From NCBI GenBank assembly GCA_001803315.1, contig MHBQ01000071.1, positions 2,218 to 38,053 on the forward strand: 35,836 bases of DNA, given 5' to 3'. Below the pieces are notes generated by a model. It searched no databases. It saw nothing but the letters and a program-made list of their open reading frames with translations, and had not been told where the DNA came from. Of the stretch, positions 24,852 to 32,581 are shown piece by piece (within the stretch, counting starts at the first letter, position 1; each line of letters begins with the position of its first letter). Source of the DNA: Lentisphaerae bacterium RIFOXYC12_FULL_60_16. GTDB lineage: Bacteria; Verrucomicrobiota; Kiritimatiellia; UBA8416; YA12-FULL-60-10. A program made the translations under genes and the position numbers.

Positions 24852-26141
24852 TCACAGGTCGACGCGGACGGCAAACAACTGATGGGGCTTGTCCGGTCCG
24901 TCATGCTTGTCGGCATAGATCAACCAGCGGCCATCCGCTGAGAAGTTGCAATCCACCCCCTGCCCGCGGAACGGAACATAAGGGGTGTGGATGGTTGCCA
25001 ACGGCACCATGTCGAGTCGGGGATTGGTCAACGAGAATAAGGCCGCGCCGACAAAACTGTTGCCGTCCGTGCCTTCCCCGGAAATCAACCGGCCATCCTG
25101 TGACCGGTAGATATGCGAGTGATAACTGTTGAGCGGATCGGACAGGTAAATTTCGCGCCCCGACAGATCCGACAACCCGAACCGGGTTTTGGCCAGGGAA
25201 TATTCGGCCCAGTGATGGGTCTTCAGCGTGGGGTCGTTGCGCCGATCCTGGTAGGTATAGCCGATGAAGTCCGGGTCGGACCACCAGAATTCATGGGTGA
25301 CCATTTCGCCGAATGCCTGCGGGCGGATGGCGGTTTTACCGGTGCCGTCCATGTGCATGGTCCAGACGCGCTGTCCCTGTGCATCCGGCATGTCGTGGCA
25401 GAACCGGAACAGGGTCGGATCCCGGGGCGAGGTGTCCAGGTGTGAGGGGCACATGCCGTCGGTTTCGTGTATTTTACGAATGGCGCCGGTTTCCCGGTTG
25501 AACGTCCAGATGGATCCGTGGCGGGGCCGCGCAAAATAGCGGTTGATGCTGTCCACATCCTTGGTGGTGGGAATGGGGGTTTGTGTAAGGTCCTGTTCAT
25601 TCAGGCAGCTGACCAGGTGCAGGCCATCGATGGTGATATCCTCGATGGCGCCCGGCAGGTCGTCGGGAATGTCGCAGACTTTTTCCGGCTGGCCGGAAGG
25701 CAGCTCGACCTGCCAGAGTTCGCGTCCCGTGCTCTTGCGGATACTGGTCTTGTGGGGTTCCCCGGGCGGGCGGGAGGTTTTAAGGAACCAGGCGTGTCCA
25801 TCCCGTTCGCGCAGTTTCATGATGCCGAACCGGTAGGGAAGAAGCTCGATGGTCCCGCTTCCCGGCTCAATCGCAATCAGGTAGCCGGTGTCATGTTGGG
25901 CTCCTGCCAGGATGCGGCCATCGGGCAGTTGCCGGAACATCCGGAAATAGCCCAGGCTGGCGCCGTGTTCAAACTGCGTGAGTTGCCGTATTTCCCGACC
26001 CGTGTTTTCGTCCTTAAACGTCCGTACCGTGTTGATCAGGGATTCTTTGGAACCCCCCGCTTGTGCGTTCACATCCACCGCCTTTTTGACGTGTAGCGAC
26101 CATTCCTTAAAATCCGATTCGCGGATGCATAGAACACCCAT
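24852..26141 (-). CDS. oligogalacturonate-lyase-like beta-propeller protein (PL22-like)
   Basis: A 429-residue protein. FKDENTGREIRQLTQ is the typical first propeller blade of oligogalacturonate lyases and related TolB-like propellers. HLDTSPRDPTLFRFCHDMP and VTHEFWWSDPDFIGYTYQD match the metal-binding and catalytic blades of PL22, and HSHIYRSQDGRLISG follows. These enzymes cut unsaturated oligogalacturonates in the cytoplasm; no signal peptide is seen here. A true lyase and a related non-catalytic propeller cannot be told apart. The N-terminal 30 residues (MGVLCIRESDFKEW...) are not typical of the family, and the real start may be internal. A CTGAACACTTCYC motif lies 33 bases upstream. Confidence 0.7.
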   Translation of the reverse strand: MGVLCIRESDFKEWSLHVKKAVDVNAQAGGSKESLINTVRTFKDENTGREIRQLTQFEHGASLGYFRMFRQLPDGRILAGAQHDTGYLIAIEPGSGTIELLPYRFGIMKLRERDGHAWFLKTSRPPGEPHKTSIRKSTGRELWQVELPSGQPEKVCDIPDDLPGAIEDITIDGLHLVSCLNEQDLTQTPIPTTKDVDSINRYFARPRHGSIWTFNRETGAIRKIHETDGMCPSHLDTSPRDPTLFRFCHDMPDAQGQRVWTMHMDGTGKTAIRPQAFGEMVTHEFWWSDPDFIGYTYQDRRNDPTLKTHHWAEYSLAKTRFGLSDLSGREIYLSDPLNSYHSHIYRSQDGRLISGEGTDGNSFVGAALFSLTNPRLDMVPLATIHTPYVPFRGQGVDCNFSADGRWLIYADKHDGPDKPHQLFAVRVDL

Positions 26142-26174
26142 CGCCCGCTGTCCATAACAAACGGAGGGCGGGAG

Positions 26175-26188
26175 GGGGAAGTGTTCAG
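26175..26188 (-). promoter_or_regulatory. CTGAACACTTCYC motif upstream of the PL22-like gene
   Basis: On the minus strand CTGAACACTTCCCC is followed by CTCCCGCCCTCC, then the start of the PL22-like gene 33 bases on. It matches the motif at 12489-12502 and 34001-34014. At this distance it could overlap a promoter or leader. Confidence 0.35.
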
Positions 26189-26240
26189 AGGCCAGTATTC
26201 AGTTGTGATGCGCGAGGGCGTCTGGATGGGGAGCGGGGAG

Positions 26241-26285
26241 TTGACAGGATATACAGGATGGGAGGGGAGATTGACGGGATGGGTT
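26241..26285. repeat. TTGACAGGATATACAGGATGGG imperfect tandem repeat
   Basis: TTGACAGGATATACAGGATG (from 26241) is followed by GGAGGGGAGA and TTGACGGGATGGG, a second shorter copy. GACAGGATxxACAGGAT runs are common dispersed repeats in environmental genomes. They lie in the 220-bp divergent gap (26142-26361), which has no gene. Confidence 0.4.
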
Positions 26286-26361
26286 GGTCGATTATTTAGT
26301 GGAAAAAAGACGGCGGGAATGTTCCGCTATCCGGCGGTTGGAAATATTCGGGGAGATGGCC

Positions 26362-27630
26362 ATGTCGACTACCATTGAAATCGTGCTGGAAAATCCGTTC
26401 GCGACCGGGGTTGCCGAAGGGAAAAAACTGGGCGCGCGCAAGCTGGCGAAGGAAACCGCCGAACGGCTGGGCGGCAAGCGGCTGTCGGCCACGCTGGGAG
26501 CCATGAGCCGGAAGGCGCTGGAACAGCATGTGATCAGCCGTCTGGAAACGCCGCCGGATTATACGCGTTTCCCCGAGCTGGCGGATCTTTACCCGGAGCG
26601 GGTCGATTATCTGCGCGGCCTTGCAAAAGGGGCCGGCGTATCGCTGGAACAAGCCGCCGTTTACCATTACGTGGCGTACCGGGACGAGAATGAGCGGTGG
26701 TTCCTGACCGTGAATGATCCGGCGAACCCGACCGGCATGTGGCAGGATGCGCACTGTTCCGGTGTACTGATGGCCGGCCCGGACGGCGTACTCGGCGGAC
26801 AGAGTGCGGAAAGCCTGCCGCCCGTGAAGAAACCGCGCGGGTACCGTTGGAAAAATCCCGGTCCGTGTGGAACCTGGAAAACCCTGCCTGTCAAGCGACC
26901 GGACAAGCTGGTGCTTCACAAGCCACGTACGGGCTATATTTCGGATTGGGGCGCAACCAACGAGAAGGGGGTTGCCTGCTGTTGCGGGAATTCCTGCAGT
27001 GTCTGGCTGGATGAACCGATTGAAGACACCTGGCCGGTCCAGCAGGTGCCCCTGTTGCGGTTTGCGGCGGATGTCGGGCAACTGGCGGAACTGTATACGC
27101 GGTACACCCTGCACAACTGGAGCCGCGCCAGCCAGATCTGGGCGGATACGAAAGGGCAGGCCGTTGTCATCGAGAAAAGTTTCCGCCGCATCGGGGTCCG
27201 GCGAATGGGCTCCGCAGGTGTGTTGTGGTGTACGGAAGGGCATTGGGAAAGCCCGTCCATGCAGGCCTATATCCACCAGAAACGGCTCGATTACCTGTCC
27301 AAAATGGGCAAGCACCTGGGGGCGGGCGACATGCAGTATGCCACCGATTGCACCGTCCGTTTCACCCGGTTGGGCGAACTGTGCCATGAGCCCCTGGGGC
27401 GCGGCATCCGCCACCTTACCCGGGTGTTGACGGATCACGCCACCTTCCCGCGCGCGGTGTGCCGCCATGGCGGGCCGGACACGGCCCCGTATGACCAGAC
27501 GGTCACCATGGCGAGTTTTTTCAAGAACCTGACCCGCAACCGGGCGTATTCAAGGGAATGGGTGCCCTGGAAGAAATTTCCCTGCCAGAGGCCGTGGGGC
27601 GTAACCGAGTATCCGCCGATTCCGGGATGA
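26362..27630 (+). CDS. C45-type acyltransferase/hydrolase (acyl-CoA:6-APA acyltransferase-like)
   Basis: A 422-residue protein. The ATG at 26362 (MSTTIEIVLENPFATG) has GGGGAG six bases upstream and is preferred to the ATG at 26356, which abuts it. A long helical N-terminal region is followed by the segment AHCSGVLMAGPDGVLGGQSAE, where the Cys would be the nucleophile freed by self-cleavage. GATNEKGVACCCGNSC follows and matches the NxxGL/V segment of the family. These enzymes are Ntn hydrolases making or cutting amide bonds; their substrates are mostly unknown. C45 members in bacteria often accompany peptide or cell-wall metabolism. Convergent with dnaN, with a hairpin in between. The assignment is by pattern only. 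Confidence 0.65.
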   Translation: MSTTIEIVLENPFATGVAEGKKLGARKLAKETAERLGGKRLSATLGAMSRKALEQHVISRLETPPDYTRFPELADLYPERVDYLRGLAKGAGVSLEQAAVYHYVAYRDENERWFLTVNDPANPTGMWQDAHCSGVLMAGPDGVLGGQSAESLPPVKKPRGYRWKNPGPCGTWKTLPVKRPDKLVLHKPRTGYISDWGATNEKGVACCCGNSCSVWLDEPIEDTWPVQQVPLLRFAADVGQLAELYTRYTLHNWSRASQIWADTKGQAVVIEKSFRRIGVRRMGSAGVLWCTEGHWESPSMQAYIHQKRLDYLSKMGKHLGAGDMQYATDCTVRFTRLGELCHEPLGRGIRHLTRVLTDHATFPRAVCRHGGPDTAPYDQTVTMASFFKNLTRNRAYSREWVPWKKFPCQRPWGVTEYPPIPG

Positions 27631-27639
27631 CGGGTCCGA

Positions 27640-27665
27640 GGCGCTTTCGGAGAAAGCGCCCTACC
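27640..27665 (+). terminator. strong hairpin between the C45 gene and dnaN
   Basis: A perfect 9-bp stem GGCGCTTTC-GGA-GAAAGCGCC spans 27640-27660. CTACCTTTTA follows at 27661, so it can serve as a terminator for the plus-strand gene. It lies between two convergent stop codons. Confidence 0.6.
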
Positions 27666-27667
27666 TT

Positions 27668-28765
27668 TTATCCAACCCGCATGGGCATCAGGACGTACAG
27701 GAACGGGATGTCGCACTTGACGACGCCCGGGCTCAACTCGTCGCTGAGTTCCATGTAGATTTCATCGTTGTTGAGGGTCCGGAGGGGATCCATCAGGTAA
27801 TCCGGATTGAAGGCGGCGGTCAGTTCCTTGCCGTTGTATTTCACCGGCACCGTTTCGCGTGCTTCGCCGACATCCTGCGCGGAAATGGAAACCACCAGCT
27901 TGTTTTTAGCAAAGGTCAGCTTGGCTGAACTGGTCTTGTCCGTGGCCAGCAGGGAGACCCGCTTGAGCGCCGTCAGCAGGCTTTCGCGTTCGATCACCAC
28001 CCGCTGTTCACTCTGGGCCGGAATCACCTGCCGGTAATTCGGATAATTGCCGTCGACCAGCTTGGAAGCCAGCATGGTGTTCCCGTATTCAAAGATGGCC
28101 TGGTTGGTTTGATACACGATGTTCAGCACCCCTTCGTCGGCCAGGGTATGCATCAACTCATTGACCGCCTTGGTGGGCAGGATCATTTCCTGTTCGGAAC
28201 CCTTGGGAAATTCCACCTCGTTTTCAACCAGCGCCAGGCGTCTTCCATCGGTGGCAACCACGGTGAGCTTGCCGTTCTTGAAGCTCAACAGAACCCCGTT
28301 GAGTACGAACCGGGATTCATCGGTAGAGGCTGCATAGGCTGTTTTTCTCAGCATTTCACGGAAAACACCCTGATCCAGATGATAGGTGAATTTGCCTTCC
28401 GCCTTGGGGATGGGAGGGAACTCGTCTTCCGACAAGCCCATGATCCGGAAATACGAGGATCCGGAGGTAACATCCGCCGCATCCTTGTCATCGACATCGA
28501 TCTCGATTTCACCCGCGGCCAGTTCCCGGATGATGCCGGAGAGGCGTTTTGCCGGCAGGGTGGTCGCGCCGGGGCGATCCACGGTGGCCTCCACCCGTGT
28601 CCGGATACTCACATCCAGGTCCGTGGTGGAAAGGGTTACGCCGCCTTCCTTGGTGGCGGTTACGAGCAGGTTCGACAGGATCGGGAGCGAGGGACGGGAC
28701 CCCACCACATTTTGAACCACCTGCAGGCCGCTGAGCAAAGCCGATTGGGCTACCTTGATCTTCAT
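27668..28765 (-). CDS. dnaN: DNA polymerase III beta sliding clamp
   Basis: A 365-residue clamp that encircles DNA and tethers polymerase III. The start at 28765 (MKIKVAQSALLSGLQVVQN) is chosen because AAGGAG lies eight bases upstream; the ATG at 28771 is too close. SRPSLPILSNLLVTATKEG is the conserved N-terminal domain segment, and TDLDVSIRT follows. The C terminus YVLMPMRVG matches the usual Y-L-I-M-P-M-R-L. Length is normal. It lies downstream of dnaA on the same strand, separated by a 250-bp AT-rich spacer that may hold the origin. Confidence 0.97.
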   Translation of the reverse strand: MKIKVAQSALLSGLQVVQNVVGSRPSLPILSNLLVTATKEGGVTLSTTDLDVSIRTRVEATVDRPGATTLPAKRLSGIIRELAAGEIEIDVDDKDAADVTSGSSYFRIMGLSEDEFPPIPKAEGKFTYHLDQGVFREMLRKTAYAASTDESRFVLNGVLLSFKNGKLTVVATDGRRLALVENEVEFPKGSEQEMILPTKAVNELMHTLADEGVLNIVYQTNQAIFEYGNTMLASKLVDGNYPNYRQVIPAQSEQRVVIERESLLTALKRVSLLATDKTSSAKLTFAKNKLVVSISAQDVGEARETVPVKYNGKELTAAFNPDYLMDPLRTLNNDEIYMELSDELSPGVVKCDIPFLYVLMPMRVG

Positions 28766-28797
28766 GGACATGTCTCCTTACCCGTTCATCGAAACGT

Positions 28798-28928
28798 TAT
28801 GACATCCGGACTGATAGTAATAGAATATATATTTAAAGATAGTCGTATTCGTATGGATGTCGATAACCGCATTAATTTCACAACTTGCCAACCTGCCATA
28901 GGTTACAACGTTTCCAGCCTGTTGATAA
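28798..28928. other. candidate replication origin part 1 (dnaA-dnaN spacer): AT-rich unwinding region and DnaA-box-like sites
   Basis: The spacer holds an AT-rich block (about 28811-28841: TAGTAATAGAATATATATTT) unlike the GC-rich surroundings. It begins with triplets TAG-TAA-TAG (28815-28823) resembling a DnaA-trio. DnaA-box-like sites on the minus strand are TTATCGACA (28866-28858) and TTATCAACA (28928-28920), each one mismatch from TTATCCACA. This fits an origin of the Bacillus type, with the unwinding site after dnaA. By eye only. Confidence 0.5.
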
Positions 28929-29015
28929 CCGCCACGCCATGACGCACGGAAGATGATAACAAACCGGTTGCGCGAAACGACACGGAAGTAGTTAACACCC
29001 ATGAACAAAACATTG

Positions 29016-30374
29016 TCAACCCAGTGTTTTGCCGAGTTTCTGGGTGATGGAGGATACCTGGCCGCGCAGGCGAACATCAACGTCCATGCGGCTTTCGATG
29101 GATTTGTAGGCGTGTAAAACCGTCGCGTGGGTCTTGCTGAATGCGTTGGCAATATCCGGAAGCGAGGCGGAGGTCAGGCGACGGCAGAGGAACATGGCAA
29201 CCTGCCGGGGCAGGGCCACGGCGCGCTGGCGGTGTTTGCTGGACATATCGGCCAGGCGGACGTCGTAATGCTCGGCCACGGCCCGCTGGATGCCGTCGAA
29301 GGTCAGGTCCACATGGCGTTCCTTCTCCAGGGTGTCGCGCAGGAGGTAGCGCAGCTTTTCCATGGTGAGCGGCTGGCCGGTCAGCGACGTGAACGAAATG
29401 GTCCGCACGAGGGCGCCTTCCAGCGCCCGGATGTTGGAGTGGATGTTTTCGGCCAGGAAGTTGAGTATTTCATCCGGCAGGGTGGTGCGGGCCTGAGCCT
29501 GCTTGTAGCGCAGGATGGCGATGCGTGTTTCCAGGTCGGGGGATTCCAGTTCGGTTACCAGTCCCCATTCGAAGCGGGAGACGAGACGCTGTTCCAGCCC
29601 CGCGATTTCACGGGCGGGCCGGTCGCTGGTCATCACGATCTGCTTGTGGGCGTCATACAGGGCGTTGAAGGTGTGGAAGAATTCCTCCTGCAACTGATTC
29701 TTGTTGGCGAGGAAATGGATATCGTCGATCAGGAGGAGGTCGACCCCGCGGTATTTTTTACGGAACTGGGCGATGGTCCGTTTGGTCAGGGCCTCGATGT
29801 ATTCGTTCATCAGCGCTTCGGATGAAACATACGAGATCGTGGCCCGGGTGGTTTTCTGGACATGGTGCCCGATGGCCTGCATGAGATGGGTTTTGCCGAG
29901 GCCGGTGCCGCCATAGATGAACAGCGGGTTGTAGGCGCGGGCCGGCGCCTGGGCCACGGCCAGCGAGGCGGCGTGGGCGAAACTGTTGGATGGGCCCACG
30001 ATGAATTCGTCGAAGGTGAACTTGACGTTAAGGGGTGTTTCCGTGGCGGACCGCCGCGCGAAGCGGTCGCGCAGGGCGCGGGACTTGACCGGCTCGGCAG
30101 GTTCCGGCTGCGTGTCCGGCGCCGCGGAGCGGGGATTGACCCGGAACTGGATGCCGACCTTTTCCGGCTGGACGCTTTGCAGGGCCTGCTGGATGACGGT
30201 CAGGTAATTTTCCTCGAGCCAGTCCTGGTAGAAATCGTTGTCCACATCCAGCAGGAGCTGACCGTCTTTCAGCGCGACCGGCTGGATCACGCCGATCCAG
30301 CGGGCGAAGGTGTCAGGATGCATAACCGTCTTGAGGTGATCCGTTGCTCGCGTCCAAAGGTCCTGGGCTGTCAT
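29016..30374 (-). CDS. dnaA: chromosomal replication initiator DnaA
   Basis: A 452-residue initiator. The start at 30374 gives MTAQDLWTRATDHLKTVMHP, the usual domain I opening; an ATG 18 bases upstream (30392) adds MSGCAL. Domain II is short (about residues 80-115). Domain III has FDEFIVGPSNSFAHAA, Walker A GGTGLGKT (155-162) and Walker B LLLIDDIHFL. Domain IV has the DnaA signature (PRQVAMFLCRRLT and KTHATVLHAYKSIE), where the DnaA-box reading H-x-T-V-x-H is retained. The gene precedes dnaN. Possible DnaA boxes lie on both sides, which suggests autoregulation and an adjacent origin. No unusual substitution was seen. Confidence 0.98.
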   Translation of the reverse strand: MTAQDLWTRATDHLKTVMHPDTFARWIGVIQPVALKDGQLLLDVDNDFYQDWLEENYLTVIQQALQSVQPEKVGIQFRVNPRSAAPDTQPEPAEPVKSRALRDRFARRSATETPLNVKFTFDEFIVGPSNSFAHAASLAVAQAPARAYNPLFIYGGTGLGKTHLMQAIGHHVQKTTRATISYVSSEALMNEYIEALTKRTIAQFRKKYRGVDLLLIDDIHFLANKNQLQEEFFHTFNALYDAHKQIVMTSDRPAREIAGLEQRLVSRFEWGLVTELESPDLETRIAILRYKQAQARTTLPDEILNFLAENIHSNIRALEGALVRTISFTSLTGQPLTMEKLRYLLRDTLEKERHVDLTFDGIQRAVAEHYDVRLADMSSKHRQRAVALPRQVAMFLCRRLTSASLPDIANAFSKTHATVLHAYKSIESRMDVDVRLRGQVSSITQKLGKTLG

Positions 30375-30651
30375 CAAGGCACATCCACTCATGGTAAAAT
30401 TCATTTTATGTGATTCAGCCGGGGGCGCTGGAACCACATTTGAAATCGGCGCCCATTCCACGCGATGACGCGCGGTAAAACAAGGAAAAAAAATCGACAC
30501 CTATCAACAGGTTATCAACAGGTGGTGCAAATGCCTCCGGAATCGGTATTTCGGACATGGATGGGCGGTTTTCCAAAGAAAACCGTTGAGTTGACGCTCA
30601 TACAAGCCTAACATCCGGCGACGTAAACCACGTGATGGCAGGGTGATGAAC
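30375..30651. other. candidate origin part 2: region upstream of dnaA with tandem TATCAACAGG repeats
   Basis: CTATCAACAGG (30501-30511) and TTATCAACAGG (30512-30522) are adjacent 11-bp direct repeats, the second including the DnaA-box-like TTATCAACA also found in the dnaA-dnaN spacer. A purine-rich run AAGGAAAAAAAATC (about 30483-30495) lies next to them. They are 127 bases upstream of the dnaA start and could serve as an origin part or as autoregulatory sites. The gap holds no gene. Confidence 0.45.
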
Positions 30652-31797
30652 ATGCGGAAAAGCACACCAATATTGACGGGTTCTGAAGGAATTATGCTGG
30701 CTGGAACCGGGGATTCGACACCGGATCTTGAATACGCGACCGGCTTTCGTGCGGTCGATCCGGTGGTCTGCCTGTGCCGCGGATCCGAACGCTGGCTGGT
30801 GGTTCCGGAAATGGAATATGGCCGGGCGCAGGAAGCCGCACCGTCGCGCGGCGTGACGGTGCTGACGCCGGGCATGTTGAAGTTGACGCGTGACCAGCGG
30901 CGGCGGCTGGGCGGTTGGGCGTTGGGCCTGGTCCGGCATGCCGGGCTGCGCCGCGTGGTGGTGCCGGGCCTGTTTCCGCACGGGGTGGCAGAGGCGCTTC
31001 AGCAGCGCGGGATCCGGGTGCGGGTGGCGCGTGAAAGCCTGTTCCCTGAACGGGCCGTCAAGCGGCCGGAGGAAATCCGGCATATAACCGTTGCCCAGCA
31101 GGCCGCGGTGATCGCCATGCGCGGCGCCATCGCGATGATTGCCGGGGCGGAACCGGACCGGATCGGGGTCTTGCGTTATGACGGACAGCGTCTCACGGCG
31201 GAACGGGTTCGCCGGCGGATCCAGCAGATCCTGCTCGACCACGATTGCGAAAGCCGGTCCATCATCGTGGCGCCGGGCCGGCAGGCGGCGGATCCGCATG
31301 TGACCGGCACCGGCCCGTTGCATGCCCACGAGGCGGTCGTGATCGATATTTTCCCGCGGCACCAGACCAGCGGTTACTGGGGTGACCTGACCCGTACGGT
31401 GGCGCGCGGCGTGGCTCCGGCGGCGCTCCGGCGCATGTACCAGGCCGTCCGGGCCGCGCAGACGCTGGCCCTGCAGGAAATCCGTCCGGGCAAGTCCTGG
31501 AAAGCCCCGCACCGGGCGGCGGTGCAGGCGTTTGAATCGTGGGGGTATGAAACCCATTGGGAGACCCGTCCCCCCCGCGGGTTCATACACGGGACCGGAC
31601 ATGGGGTGGGCCTGGCCGTGCATGAAGCCCCCTCGCTGGGATTCACGGACGGGCGGCTGCGGGCCGGGCATGTGGTGACGGTGGAACCCGGGTTGTACGA
31701 CCCTGAAATCGGCGGGATCCGCATTGAAGACACCGTGGTGGTCACCGCCACCGGCTGGCGGTACCTGGCGCCCTGTGAAAAACGGTTCGAGCTGTAA
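30652..31797 (+). CDS. M24 family metallopeptidase (Xaa-Pro aminopeptidase-like)
   Basis: A 381-residue pita-bread-fold peptidase. The ATG at 30652 has AGG nine bases upstream and is preferred over the ATG at 30646. The metal ligands are visible: D in VVIDIFPRH, D in WGDLTRTV, H in GTGHGVGLAVHE, E in TVEPGLYDPE and E in GIRIEDTVVV. The N-terminal creatinase-like domain carries LEYATGF. Members of this family cut the bond before proline or act on other N-terminal residues. It is divergent from dnaA and is not expected to be functionally tied to it. All five metal ligands are retained, so activity is likely. Confidence 0.93.
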   Translation: MRKSTPILTGSEGIMLAGTGDSTPDLEYATGFRAVDPVVCLCRGSERWLVVPEMEYGRAQEAAPSRGVTVLTPGMLKLTRDQRRRLGGWALGLVRHAGLRRVVVPGLFPHGVAEALQQRGIRVRVARESLFPERAVKRPEEIRHITVAQQAAVIAMRGAIAMIAGAEPDRIGVLRYDGQRLTAERVRRRIQQILLDHDCESRSIIVAPGRQAADPHVTGTGPLHAHEAVVIDIFPRHQTSGYWGDLTRTVARGVAPAALRRMYQAVRAAQTLALQEIRPGKSWKAPHRAAVQAFESWGYETHWETRPPRGFIHGTGHGVGLAVHEAPSLGFTDGRLRAGHVVTVEPGLYDPEIGGIRIEDTVVVTATGWRYLAPCEKRFEL

Positions 31798-31878
31798 ACG
31801 GCAACAATAAACCGGCAGACCGGTTCGTTATACTGGCATGAAAGCCGGAAGGATTATCGGCCGGCGGGAGGAATCATC

Positions 31879-32493
31879 ATGAAACGTTGGATGGGGATAC
31901 TGATGACCAGCCTGATGACGGTTTCCGTGCTCGCGCAGGAGCCCGGCATGCGGGAGCGGCCGGAAGGCGGCGGGAAGCGTCCGTCGGAATCCATGCGCCG
32001 GGGAATGGGCGGGCCAGGTGGGGGGGGCGGCATGATGGAACGGGTGTTGGACAATCCGGAACTGGCGGCCCGGCTGGGCGTGGACAAGGAAGCGCTCCAG
32101 GCGGTACGTGAAAAAATCCATGCAGCCCGCCTGAAACAGGTGGACCTGCAGGCCGAACTGGAGAAGGCAGCCATGGAACAGGCCCGCCTGATGAGCGACG
32201 ATGTGGCTGGCGAAGACGCCATCCTTGATTCGGTGGAAAAGGCCGGCCGTATCCGGACGGAAATGGCCAAGCAGCGCATCCGCACCATGCTGATGATGCG
32301 GGACATCCTGACGCCGGAACAGCGGGAAAAAATCCGGACCTGGATGCTGGAGAACCGGCGGGACCGGGAAGGTGAACCCGGGCAGGGACCGCGCGAGACC
32401 CTGCGTGAACGCATGCGGGAAAAGCGGAAAGACCACCAGGAAGCCGGACCTGATGCCGGCCCGGAAACCCCGCCGGAAGTCCCCGGCGAGTAG
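31879..32493 (+). CDS. Spy/CpxP-like periplasmic protein (metal-resistance/chaperone family)
   Basis: A 204-residue protein. The ATG at 31879 follows GGGAGG. Residues 1-20 are a signal peptide (MKRWMGILMTSLMTVSVLAQ). The next part is rich in Arg, Met and Gly (SMRRGMGGPGGGGGMMERV). A helical core follows, with LTPEQREKIRTWM matching the LTxxQ motif of Spy/CpxP and Metal_resist proteins. The C-terminal 40 residues are charged (MREKRKDHQE) and end in PETPPEVPGE. Such proteins sense or buffer envelope stress or metals and act as periplasmic chaperones. The Met-rich glycine segment could bind copper, but this is not established. It lies 80 bp after the M24 gene. Confidence 0.7.
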   Translation: MKRWMGILMTSLMTVSVLAQEPGMRERPEGGGKRPSESMRRGMGGPGGGGGMMERVLDNPELAARLGVDKEALQAVREKIHAARLKQVDLQAELEKAAMEQARLMSDDVAGEDAILDSVEKAGRIRTEMAKQRIRTMLMMRDILTPEQREKIRTWMLENRRDREGEPGQGPRETLRERMREKRKDHQEAGPDAGPETPPEVPGE

Positions 32494-32550
32494 GGTTATG
32501 CACGGCGCTGAAGCCTGCCCTGCGTGCCGCGCCGTCTGGTCCGACTGGAG

Positions 32551-32570
32551 CCGGCCCGACCTCGGGCCGG
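32551..32570. terminator. 9-bp stem hairpin between convergent genes
   Basis: CCGGCCCGA-CC-TCGGGCCGG is a perfect GC-rich stem of 9 bp with a 2-base loop, between the Spy-like stop (32493) and the GH4 stop (32582). There is no T run on either side, so termination by this hairpin alone is uncertain. It could be a bidirectional structure protecting both mRNA ends. Confidence 0.4.
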
Positions 32571-32581
32571 TCCGGGCGTCC

